From Lutraria lutraria (taxonomy: Eukaryota; Mollusca; Bivalvia; Venerida; Mactridae), in NCBI GenBank assembly GCA_964023205.1, contig OZ026850.1, forward strand, positions 890,368 through 954,367: DNA of 64,000 nucleotides, written 5' to 3'. A program made the translations under genes and the position numbers. The stretch's first letter is position 1. Each line of letters begins with the position of its first letter. The notes beneath the pieces were generated by a model. That model saw only the letters and a program-made list of their open reading frames with translations. It was not told the origin of the DNA and ran no database searches. Shown here piece after piece: positions 1-12,800 of this stretch.

Positions 1-830
1 GGTAGTTGGAACAAGAGTTTTGTTACTTGCACGGAGACATTTAAAGATTCTGCAAAAACCGGTGACTGCAACAGGATAAAATAAGCCAGGGAAATAACTG
101 AAGGGGATATACGATTCGCGATGTTGCCAAAGCTGTTGGCATTTCACTATCGAGAGTAAATTACATTCTGAAGAGTATTTATGAAGTACGAAATATTAAT
201 GTCATATGGATACCCCCCAATGGGCAAATATTCCATTTATACAGTCATGTTTGGAAAAAATTGTGAGTTTAATAAATGAGTTTGTTAAGTAAAGCAATAC
301 TGTGCACCAGGTTATTTGGTATATCGATGTAGTAAAGTTCATCTTTAGCTGTATATATGTTGAACATTTCCACGCCACCTTATTTTAAAGGCAGCCTAAC
401 AAAGCACAATTTGTATTTATCTTGGGTTCAAAAGTTCAAACCTTGGTTGAGATGCATGTCCTCTTGATGGTTTGGTTGAATACATATAATGTCTAAGTCA
501 GTTAATCCTTCACGTGGAAAAGTGAGCACATACTTAGGTAGAGTAAGACTAGTAATGTTGAAGACTGATTTAAAAAAAACAATGATTCCTTTTGTACTTG
601 TATAATGCCAACATTAATATTTTGTATAATATAATGAATTTGTAATATGCTTAAAAAAGATGTATGTTACAATAACTAAATCCTTCTATCTATCCTTAAA
701 TTCAGAGGTTTATCTGTATTTGACTTATCAGTTACATTCACCTTTTTCATTCACATATTCACAGCATTGATGAATTTGGTACTTAAAAACAACTTGAATT
801 TTAAAACAATTATATTTAATCCATTTTCAG

Positions 831-899
831 ACGAAGAACAAAGAAGCTTTAAACGAGTGAAAGGATATGAGGGAAAATCAAATGTTGATGATGGTTCAG
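831..899 (+). CDS. Linker exon copy 1 (unit type A)
   Basis: This 69-bp phase 1-1 exon lies between a tttcag acceptor and a gtatat donor. It encodes 23 charged residues that begin DEEQ and end VDDGS, rich in Lys, Glu and Asp. The peptide is the same in all nine array copies. It has no recognised domain and probably forms a flexible linker between the HEPN and NACHT parts. Confidence 0.65.
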
Positions 900-3800
900 G
901 TATATTTTGTTCAGTAATGAGACATTTACATATTACTGAAATAATGTTACTAGATACATTTTACTTTTTATTTTTATAATTAATAATTTGTTTAAACTAT
1001 AGATCAGATTATTAACAATATTCGTGTGTCACCCTCAAAACGATTTTAAACAACCGAATAATAAATGTCTACAGGAACTTTCAAGCCTATATGGGAAATG
1101 TTTGAAAATATATCTCTTTTTACTTCCCTGAAAGATTATCCCTTGAGTTAATCTGGCTCTCATAACTTAAGTTATTTTTTTTTTTTGTACATTGTTACAT
1201 GTACGAGGGATGTTCGATATGTATTGTGTATTGTGCTATAACATGAAAACAGTATGCACGATTTCACTAATATTGATACGTCTGGACAGCTCTATTCAAT
1301 ACCTTTGCAATGGTATATAAATGAATATTAAGTTAAACAAAAAATTGTCAAACATCTTTATTTGAAGAGAGCCACTCGTTGACCACAGTTGAAAAAATGG
1401 TTGGAAAGCCTGTTGAGAATTTTTAAGAAATTTGAGCTTACATAAAACTTCGTAGAAAACTCGGTCATTCATTGAGGCAAATTTTTAACTTATTGGGGTA
1501 AGTTTATGGGTCCCTTAAGGTATCTTATGTGACAGGTGGTAGTTGGAACAAGAGTTTTGTTACTTGCACGGAGACATTTAAAGATTCTGCAAAAACCGGT
1601 GACTGCAACAGGATAAAATAAGCCAGGGAAATAACTGAAGGGGATATACGATTCGCGATGTTGCCAAAGCTGTTGGCATTTCACTATCGAGAGTAAATTA
1701 CATTCTGAAGAGTATTTATGAAGTACGAAATATTAATGTCATATGGATACCCCCCAATGGGCAAATATTCCATTTATACAGTCATGTTTGGAAAAAATTG
1801 TGAGTTTAATAAATGAGTTTGTTAAGTAAAGCAATACTGTGCACCAGGTTATTTGGTATATCGATGTAGTAAAGTTCATCTTTAGCTGTATATATGTTGA
1901 ACATTTCCACGCCACCTTATTTTAAAGGCAGCCTAACAAAGCACAATTTGTATTTATCTTGGGTTCAAAAGTTCAAACCTTGGTTGAGATGCATGTCCTC
2001 TTGATGGTTTGGTTGAATACATATAATGTCTAAGTCAGTTAATCCTTCACGTGGAAAAGTGAGCACATACTTAGGTAGAGTAAGACTAGTAATGTTGAAG
2101 ACTGATTTAAAAAAAACAATGATTCCTTTTGTACTTGTATAATGCCAACATTAATATTTTGTATAATATAATGAATTTGTAATATGCTTAAAAAAGATGT
2201 ATGTTACAATAACTAAATCCTTCTATCTATCCTTAAATTCAGAGGTTTATCTGTATTTGACTTATCAGTTACATTCACCTTTTTCATTCACATATTCACA
2301 GCATTGATGAATTTGGTACTTAAAAACAACTTGAATTTTAAAACAATTATATTTAATCCATTTTCAGACGAAGAACAAAGAAGCTTTAAACGAGTGAAAG
2401 GATATGAGGGAAAATCAAATGTTGATGATGGTTCAGGTATATTTTGTTCAGTAATGAGACATTTACATATTACTGAAATAATGTTACTAGATACATTTTA
2501 CTTTTTATTTTTATAATTAATAATTTGTTTAAACTATAGATCAGATTATTAACAATATTCGTGTGTCACCCTCAAAACGATTTTAAACAACCGAATAATA
2601 AATGTCTACAGGAACTTTCAAGCCTATATGGGAAATGTTTGAAAATATATCTCTTTTTACTTCCCTGAAAGAATATCCCTTGAGTTAATCTGGCTCTCAT
2701 AACTTAAGTTATTTTTTTTTTTTGTACATTGTTACATGTACGAGGGATGTTCGATATGTATTGTGTATTGTGCTATAACATGAAAACAGTATGCACGATT
2801 TCACTAATATTGATACGTCTGGACAGCTCTATTCAATACCTTTGCAATGGTATATAAATGAATATTAAGTTAAACAAAAAATTGTCAAACATCTTTATTT
2901 GAAGAGAGCCACTCGTTGACCACAGTTGAAAAAATGGTTGGAAAGCCTGTTGAGAATTTTTAAGAAATTTGAGCTTACATAAAACTTCGTAGAAAACTCG
3001 GTCATTCATTGAGGCAAATTTTTAACTTATTGGGGTAAGTTTATGGGTCCCTTAAGGTATCTTATGTGACAGGTGGTAGTTGGAACAAGAGTTTTGTTAC
3101 TTGCACGGAGACATTTAAAGATTCTGCAAAAACCGGTGACTGCAACAGGATAAAATAAGCCAGGGAAATAACTGAAGGGGATATACGATTCGCGATGTTG
3201 CCAAAGCTGTTGGCATTTCACTATCGAGAGTAAATTACATTCTGAAGAGTATTTATGAAGTACGAAATATTAATGTCATATGGATACCCCCCAATGGGCA
3301 AATATTCCATTTATACAGTCATGTTTGGAAAAAATTGTGAGTTTAATAAATGAGTTTGTTAAGTAAAGCAATACTGTGCACCAGGTTATTTGGTATATCG
3401 ATGTAGTAAAGTTCATCTTTAGCTGTATATATGTTGAACATTTCCACGCCACCTTATTTTAAAGGCAGCCTAACAAAGCACAATTTGTATTTATCTTGGG
3501 TTCAAAAGTTCAAACCTTGGTTGAGATGCATGTCCTCTTGATGGTTTGGTTGAATACATATAATGTCTAAGTCAGTTAATCCTTCACGTGGAAAAGTGAG
3601 CACATACTTAGGTAGAGTAAGACTAGTAATGTTGAAGACTGATTTAAAAAAAACAATGATTCCTTTTGTACTTGTATAATGCCAACATTAATATTTTGTA
3701 TAATATAATGAATTTGTAATATGCTTAAAAAAGATGTATGTTACAATAACTAAATCCTTCTATCTATCCTTAAATTCAGAGGTTTATCTGTATTTGACTT

Positions 3801-6800
3801 ATCAGTTACATTCACCTTTTTCATTCACATATTCACAGCATTGATGAATTTGGTACTTAAAAACAACTTGAATTTTAAAACAATTATATTTAATCCATTT
3901 TCAGACGAAGAACAAAGAAGCTTTAAACGAGTGAAAGGATATGAGGGAAAATCAAATGTTGATGATGGTTCAGGTATATTTTGTTCAGTAATGAGACATT
4001 TACATATTACTGAAATAATGTTACTAGATACATTTTACTTTTATAATTAATAATTTGTTTAAACTATAGATCAGATCATTAACAATATTCGTGTGTCACC
4101 CTCAAAACGATTTTAAACAACCGAATAATAAATGTCTACAGGAACTTTCAAGCCTATATGGGAAATGTTTGAAAATATATCTCTTTTTACTTCCCTGAAA
4201 GAATATCCCTTGAGTTAATCTGGCTCTCATAACTTAAGTTATTTTTTTTTTTTGTACATTGTTACATGTACGAGGGATGTTCGATATGTATTGTGTATTG
4301 TGCTATAACATGAAAACAGTATGCACGATTTCACTAATATTGATACGTCTGGACAGCTCTATTCAATACCTTTGCAATGGTATATAAATGAATATTAAGT
4401 TAAACAAAAAATTGTCAAACATCTTTATTTGAAGAGAGCCACTCGTTGACCACAGTTGAAAAAATGGTTGGAAAGCCTGTTGAGAATTTTTAAGAAATTT
4501 GAGCTTACATAAAACTTCGTAGAAAACTCGGTCATTCATTGAGGCAAATTTTTAACTTATTGGGGTAAGTTTATGGGTCCCTTAAGGTATCTTATGTGAC
4601 AGGTGGTAGTTGGAACAAGAGTTTTGTTACTTGCACGGAGACATTTAAAGATTCTGCAAAAACCGGTGACTGCAACAGGATAAAATAAGCCAGGGAAATA
4701 ACTGAAGGGGATATACGATTCGCGATGTTGCCAAAGCTGTTGGCATTTCACTATCGAGAGTAAATTACATTCTGAAGAGTATTTATGAAGTACGAAATAT
4801 TAATGTCATATGGATACCCCCCAATGGGCAAATATTCCATTTATACAGTCATGTTTGGAAAAAATTGTGAGTTTAATAAATGAGTTTGTTAAGTAAAGCA
4901 ATACTGTGCACCAGGTTATTTGGTATATCGATGTAGTAAAGTTCATCTTTAGCTGTATATATGTTGAACATTTCCACGCCACCTTATTTTAAAGGCAGCC
5001 TAACAAAGCACAATTTGTATTTATCTTGGGTTCAAAAGTTCAAACCTTGGTTGAGATGCATGTCCTCTTGATGGTTTGGTTGAATACATATAATGTCTAA
5101 GTCAGTTAATCCTTCACGTGGAAAAGTGAGCACATACTTAGGTAGAGTAAGACTAGTAATGTTGAAGACTGATTTAAAAAAAACAATGATTCCTTTTGTA
5201 CTTGTATAATGCCAACATTAATATTTTGTATAATATAATGAATTTGTAATATGCTTAAAAAAGATGTATGTTACAATAACTAAATCCTTCTATCTATCCT
5301 TAAATTCAGAGGTTTATCTGTATTTGACTTATCAGTTACATTCACCTTTTTCATTCACATATTCACAGCATTGATGAATTTGGTACTTAAAAACAACTTG
5401 AATTTTAAAACAATTATATTTAATCCATTTTCAGACGAAGAACAAAGAAGCTTTAAACGAGTGAAAGGATATGAGGGAAAATCAAATGTTGATGATGGTT
5501 CAGGTATATTTTGTTCAGTAATGAGACATTTACATATTACTGAAATAATGTTACTAGATACATTTTACTTTTATAATTAATAATTTGTTTAAACTATAGA
5601 TCAGATCATTAACAATATTCGTGTGTCACCCTCAAAACGATTTTAAACAACCGAATAATAAATGTCTACAGGAACTTTCAAGCCTATATGGGAAATGTTT
5701 GAAAATATATCTCTTTTTACTTCCCTGAAAGAATATCCCTTGAGTTAATCTGGCTCTCATAACTTAAGTTATTTTTTTTTTTTGTACATTGTTACATGTA
5801 CGAGGGATGTTCGATATGTATTGTGTATTGTGCTATAACATGAAAACAGTATGCACGATTTCACTAATATTGATACGTCTGGACAGCTCTATTCAATACC
5901 TTTGCAATGGTATATAAATGAATATTAAGTTAAACAAAAAATTGTCAAACATCTTTATTTGAAGAGAGCCACTCGTTGACCACAGTTGAAAAAATGGTTG
6001 GAAAGCCTGTTGAGAATTTTTAAGAAATTTGAGCTTACATAAAACTTCGTAGAAAACTCGGTCATTCATTGAGGCAAATTTTTAACTTATTGGGGTAAGT
6101 TTATGGGTCCCTTAAGGTATCTTATGTGACAGGTGGTAGTTGGAACAAGAGTTTTGTTACTTGCACGGAGACATTTAAAGATTCTGCAAAAACCGGTGAC
6201 TGCAACAGGATAAAATAAGCCAGGGAAATAACTGAAGGGGATATACGATTCGCGATGTTGCCAAAGCTGTTGGCATTTCACTATCGAGAGTAAATTACAT
6301 TCTGAAGAGTATTTATGAAGTACGAAATATTAATGTCATATGGATACCCCCCAATGGGCAAATATTCCATTTATACAGTCATGTTTGGAAAAAATTGTGA
6401 GTTTAATAAATGAGTTTGTTAAGTAAAGCAATACTGTGCACCAGGTTATTTGGTATATCGATGTAGTAAAGTTCATCTTTAGCTGTATATATGTTGAACA
6501 TTTCCACGCCATCTTATTTTAAAGGCAGCCTAACAAAGCACAATTTGTATTTATCTTGGGTTCAAAAGTTCAAACCTTGGTTGAGATGCATGTCCTCTTG
6601 ATGGTTTGGTTGAATACATATAATGTCTAAGTCAGTTAATCCTTCACGTGGAAAAGTGAGCACATACTTAGGTAGAGTAAGACTAGTAATGTTGAAGACT
6701 GATTTAAAAAAAACAATGATTCCTTTTGTACTTGTATAATGCCAACATTAATATTTTGTATAATATAATGAATTTGTAATATGCTTAAAAAAGATGTATG

Positions 6801-9800
6801 TTACAATAACTAAATCCTTCTATCTATCCTTAAATTCAGAGGTTTATCTGTATTTGACTTATCAGTTACATTCACCTTTTTCATTCACATATTCACAGCA
6901 TTGATGAATTTGGTACTTAAAAACAACTTGAATTTTAAAACAATTATATTTAATCCATTTTCAGACGAAGAACAAAGAAGCTTTAAACGAGTGAAAGGAT
7001 ATGAGGGAAAATCAAATGTTGATGATGGTTCAGGTATATTTTGTTCAGTAATGAGACATTTACATATTACTGAAATAATGTTACTAGATACATTTTACTT
7101 TTTATTTTTATAATTAATAATTTGTTTAAACTATAGATCAGATTATTAACAATATTCGTGTGTCACCCTCAAAACGATTTTAAACAACCGAATAATAAAT
7201 GTCTACAGGAACTTTCAAGCCTATATGGGAAATGTTTGAAAATATATCTCTTTTTACTTCCCTGAAAGATTATCCCTTGAGTTAATCTGGCTCTCATAAC
7301 TTAAGTTATTATTTTTTTTTGTACATTGTTACATGTACGAGGGATGTTCGATATGTATTGTGTATTGTGCTATAACATGAAAACAGTATGCACGATTTCA
7401 CTAATATTGATACGTCTGGACAGCTCTATTCAATACCTTTGCAATGGTATATAAATGAATATTAAGTTAAACAAAAAATTGTCAAACATCTTTATTTGAA
7501 GAGAGCCACTCGTTGACCACAGTTGAAAAAATGGTTGGAAAGCCTGTTGAGAATTTTTAAGAAATTTGAGCTTACATAAAACTTCGTAGAAAACTCGGTC
7601 ATTCATTGAGGCAAATTTTTAACTTATTGGGGTAAGTTTATGGGTCCCTTAAGGTATCTTATGTGACAGGTGGTAGTTGGAACAAGAGTTTTGTTACTTG
7701 CACGGAGACATTTAAAGATTCTGCAAAAACCGGTGACTGCAACAGGATAAAATAAGCCAGGGAAATAACTGAAGGGGATATACGATTCGCGATGTTGCCA
7801 AAGCTGTTGGCATTTCACTATCGAGAGTAAATTACATTCTGAAGAGTATTTATGAAGTACGAAATATTAATGTCATATGGATACCCCCCAATGGGCAAAT
7901 ATTCCATTTATACAGTCATGTTTGGAAAAAATTGTGAGTTTAATAAATGAGTTTGTTAAGTAAAGCAATACTGTGCACCAGGTTATTTGGTATATCGATG
8001 TAGTAAAGTTCATCTTTAGCTGTATATATGTTGAACATTTCCACGCCACCTTATTTTAAAGGCAGCCTAACAAAGCACAATTTGTATTTATCTTGGGTTC
8101 AAAAGTTCAAACCTTGGTTGAGATGCATGTCCTCTTGATGGTTTGGTTGAATACATATAATGTCTAAGTCAGTTAATCCTTCACGTGGAAAAGTGAGCAC
8201 ATACTTAGGTAGAGTAAGACTAGTAATGTTGAAGACTGATTTAAAAAAAACAATGATTCCTTTTGTACTTGTATAATGCCAACATTAATATTTTGTATAA
8301 TATAATGAATTTGTAATATGCTTAAAAAAGATGTATGTTACAATAACTAAATCCTTCTATCTATCCTTAAATTCAGAGGTTTATCTGTATTTGACTTATC
8401 AGTTACATTCACCTTTTTCATTCACATATTCACAGCATTGATGAATTTGGTACTTAAAAACAACTTGAATTTTAAAACAATTATATTTAATCCATTTTCA
8501 GACGAAGAACAAAGAAGCTTTAAACGAGTGAAAGGATATGAGGGAAAATCAAATGTTGATGATGGTTCAGGTATATTTTGTTCAGTAATGAGACATTTAC
8601 ATATTACTGAAATAATGTTACTAGATACATTTTACTTTTATAATTAATAATTTGTTTAAACTATAGATCAGATCATTAACAATATTCGTGTGTCACCCTC
8701 AAAACGATTTTAAACAACCGAATAATAAATGTCTACAGGAACTTTCAAGCCTATATGGGAAATGTTTGAAAATATATCTCTTTTTACTTCCCTGAAAGAA
8801 TATCCCTTGAGTTAATCTGGCTCTCATAACTTAAGTTATTTTTTTTTTTTGTACATTGTTACATGTACGAGGGATGTTCGATATGTATTGTGTATTGTGC
8901 TATAACATGAAAACAGTATGCACGATTTCACTAATATTGATACGTCTGGACAGCTCTATTCAATACCTTTGCAATGGTATATAAATGAATATTAAGTTAA
9001 ACAAAAAATTGTCAAACATCTTTATTTGAAGAGAGCCACTCGTTGACCACAGTTGAAAAAATGGTTGGAAAGCCTGTTGAGAATTTTTAAGAAATTTGAG
9101 CTTACATAAAACTTCGTAGAAAACTCGGTCATTCATTGAGGCAAATTTTTAACTTATTGGGGTAAGTTTATGGGTCCCTTAAGGTATCTTATGTGACAGG
9201 TGGTAGTTGGAACAAGAGTTTTGTTACTTGCACGGAGACATTTAAAGATTCTGCAAAAACCGGTGACTGCAACAGGATAAAATAAGCCAGGGAAATAACT
9301 GAAGGGGATATACGATTCGCGATGTTGCCAAAGCTGTTGGCATTTCACTATCGAGAGTAAATTACATTCTGAAGAGTATTTATGAAGTACGAAATATTAA
9401 TGTCATATGGATACCCCCCAATGGGCAAATATTCCATTTATACAGTCATGTTTGGAAAAAATTGTGAGTTTAATAAATGAGTTTGTTAAGTAAAGCAATA
9501 CTGTGCACCAGGTTATTTGGTATATCGATGTAGTAAAGTTCATCTTTAGCTGTATATATGTTGAACATTTCCACGCCACCTTATTTTAAAGGCAGCCTAA
9601 CAAAGCACAATTTGTATTTATCTTGGGTTCAAAAGTTCAAACCTTGGTTGAGATGCATGTCCTCTTGATGGTTTGGTTGAATACATATAATGTCTAAGTC
9701 AGTTAATCCTTCACGTGGAAAAGTGAGCACATACTTAGGTAGAGTAAGACTAGTAATGTTGAAGACTGATTTAAAAAAAACAATGATTCCTTTTGTACTT

Positions 9801-12800
9801 GTATAATGCCAACATTAATATTTTGTATAATATAATGAATTTGTAATATGCTTAAAAAAGATGTATGTTACAATAACTAAATCCTTCTATCTATCCTTAA
9901 ATTCAGAGGTTTATCTGTATTTGACTTATCAGTTACATTCACCTTTTTCATTCACATATTCACAGCATTGATGAATTTGGTACTTAAAAACAACTTGAAT
10001 TTTAAAACAATTATATTTAATCCATTTTCAGACGAAGAACAAAGAAGCTTTAAACGAGTGAAAGGATATGAGGGAAAATCAAATGTTGATGATGGTTCAG
10101 GTATATTTTGTTCAGTAATGAGACATTTACATATTACTGAAATAATGTTACTAGATACATTTTACTTTTTATTTTTATAATTAATAATTTGTTTAAACTA
10201 TAGATCAGATTATTAACAATATTCGTGTGTCACCCTCAAAACGATTTTAAACAACCGAATAATAAATGTCTACAGGAACTTTCAAGCCTATATGGGAAAT
10301 GTTTGAAAATATATCTCTTTTTACTTCCCTGAAAGATTATCCCTTGAGTTAATCTGGCTCTCATAACTTAAGTTATTTATTTTTTTTGTACATTGTTACA
10401 TGTACGAGGGATGTTCGATATGTATTGTGTATTGTGCTATAACATGAAAACAGTATGCACGATTTCACTAATATTGATACGTCTGGACAGCTCTATTCAA
10501 TACCTTTGCAATGGTATATAAATGAATATTAAGTTAAACAAAAAATTGTCAAACATCTTTATTTGAAGAGAGCCACTCGTTGACCACAGTTGAAAAAATG
10601 GTTGGAAAGCCTGTTGAGAATTTTTAAGAAATTTGAGCTTACATAAAACTTCGTAGAAAACTCGGTCATTCATTGAGGCAAATTTTTAACTTATTGGGGT
10701 AAGTTTATGGGTCCCTTAAGGTATCTTATGTGACAGGTGGTAGTTGGAACAAGAGTTTTGTTACTTGCACGGAGACATTTAAAGATTCTGCAAAAACCGG
10801 TGACTGCAACAGGATAAAATAAGCCAGGGAAATAACTGAAGGGGATATACGATTCGCGATGTTGCCAAAGCTGTTGGCATTTCACTATCGAGAGTAAATT
10901 ACATTCTGAAGAGTATTTATGAAGTACGAAATATTAATGTCATATGGATACCCCCCAATGGGCAAATATTCCATTTATACAGTCATGTTTGGAAAAAATT
11001 GTGAGTTTAATAAATGAGTTTGTTAAGTAAAGCAATACTGTGCACCAGGTTATTTGGTATATCGATGTAGTAAAGTTCATCTTTAGCTGTATATATGTTG
11101 AACATTTCCACGCCACCTTATTTTAAAGGCAGCCTAACAAAGCACAATTTGTATTTATCTTGGGTTCAAAAGTTCAAACCTTGGTTGAGATGCATGTCCT
11201 CTTGATGGTTTGGTTGAATACATATAATGTCTAAGTCAGTTAATCCTTCACGTGGAAAAGTGAGCACATACTTAGGTAGAGTAAGACTAGTAATGTTGAA
11301 GACTGATTTAAAAAAAACAATGATTCCTTTTGTACTTGTATAATGCCAACATTAATATTTTGTATAATATAATGAATTTGTAATATGCTTAAAAAAGATG
11401 TATGTTACAATAACTAAATCCTTCTATCTATCCTTAAATTCAGAGGTTTATCTGTATTTGACTTATCAGTTACATTCACCTTTTTCATTCACATATTCAC
11501 AGCATTGATGAATTTGGTACTTAAAAACAACTTGAATTTTAAAACAATTATATTTAATCCATTTTCAGACGAAGAACAAAGAAGCTTTAAACGAGTGAAA
11601 GGATATGAGGGAAAATCAAATGTTGATGATGGTTCAGGTATATTTTGTTCAGTAATGAGACATTTACATATTACTGAAATAATGTTACTAGATACATTTT
11701 ACTTTTTATTTTTATAATTAATAATTTGTTTAAACTATAGATCAGATTATTAACAATATTCGTGTGTCACCCTCAAAACGATTTTAAACAACCGAATAAT
11801 AAATGTCTACAGGAACTTTCAAGCCTATATGGGAAATGTTTGAAAATATATCTCTTTTTACTTCCCTGAAAGATTATCCCTTGAGTTAATCTGGCTCTCA
11901 TAACTTAAGTTATTTATTTTTTTTGTACATTGTTACATGTACGAGGGATGTTCGATATGTATTGTGTATTGTGCTATAACATGAAAACAGTATGCACGAT
12001 TTCACTAATATTGATACGTCTGGACAGCTCTATTCAATACCTTTGCAATGGTATATAAATGAATATTAAGTTAAACAAAAAATTGTCAAACATCTTTATT
12101 TGAAGAGAGCCACTCGTTGACCACAGTTGAAAAAAATGGTTGGAAAGCCTGTTGAGAATTTTTAAGAAATTTGAGCTTACATAAAACTTCGTAGAAAACT
12201 CGGTCATTCATTGAGGCAAATTTTTAACTTATTGGGGTAAGTTTATGGGTCCCTTAAGGTATCTTATGTGACAGGTGGTAGTTGGAACAAGAGTTTTGTT
12301 ACTTGCACGGAGACATTTAAAGATTCTGCAAAACCGGTGACTGCAACAGGATAAAATAAGCCAGGGAAATAACTGAAGGGGATATACGATTCGCGATGTT
12401 GCCAAAGCTGTTGGCATTTCACTATCGAGAGTAAATTACATTCTGAAGAGTATTTATGAAGTACGAAATATTAATGTCATATGGATACCCCCCAATGGGC
12501 AAATATTCCATTTATACAGTCATGTTTGGAAAAAATTGTGAGTTTAATAAATGAGTTTGTTAAGTAAAGCAATACTGTGCACCAGGTTATTTGGTATATC
12601 GATGTAGTAAAGTTCATCTTTAGCTGTATATATGTTGAACATTTCCACGCCACCTTATTTTAAAGGCAGCCTAACAAAGCACAATTTGTATTTATCTTGT
12701 GTTCAAAAGTTCAAACCTTGGTTGAGATGCATGTCCTCTTGATGGTTTTGGTTGAATATATATAATGTCTAAGTCAATTAATCCTTCACGTGGAAAAGTG

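Noticed and set aside
767..979. 70-codon frame at the start of each array unit
   Set aside because: It runs from intron into the linker exon and on through the donor into the next intron. Only the 69-bp part between splice sites is conserved with gene B as an exon.
1490..1684. Repeated 64-codon minus-strand frames in the array
   Set aside because: They lie antisense to the decayed mariner transposase region and have no independent support.
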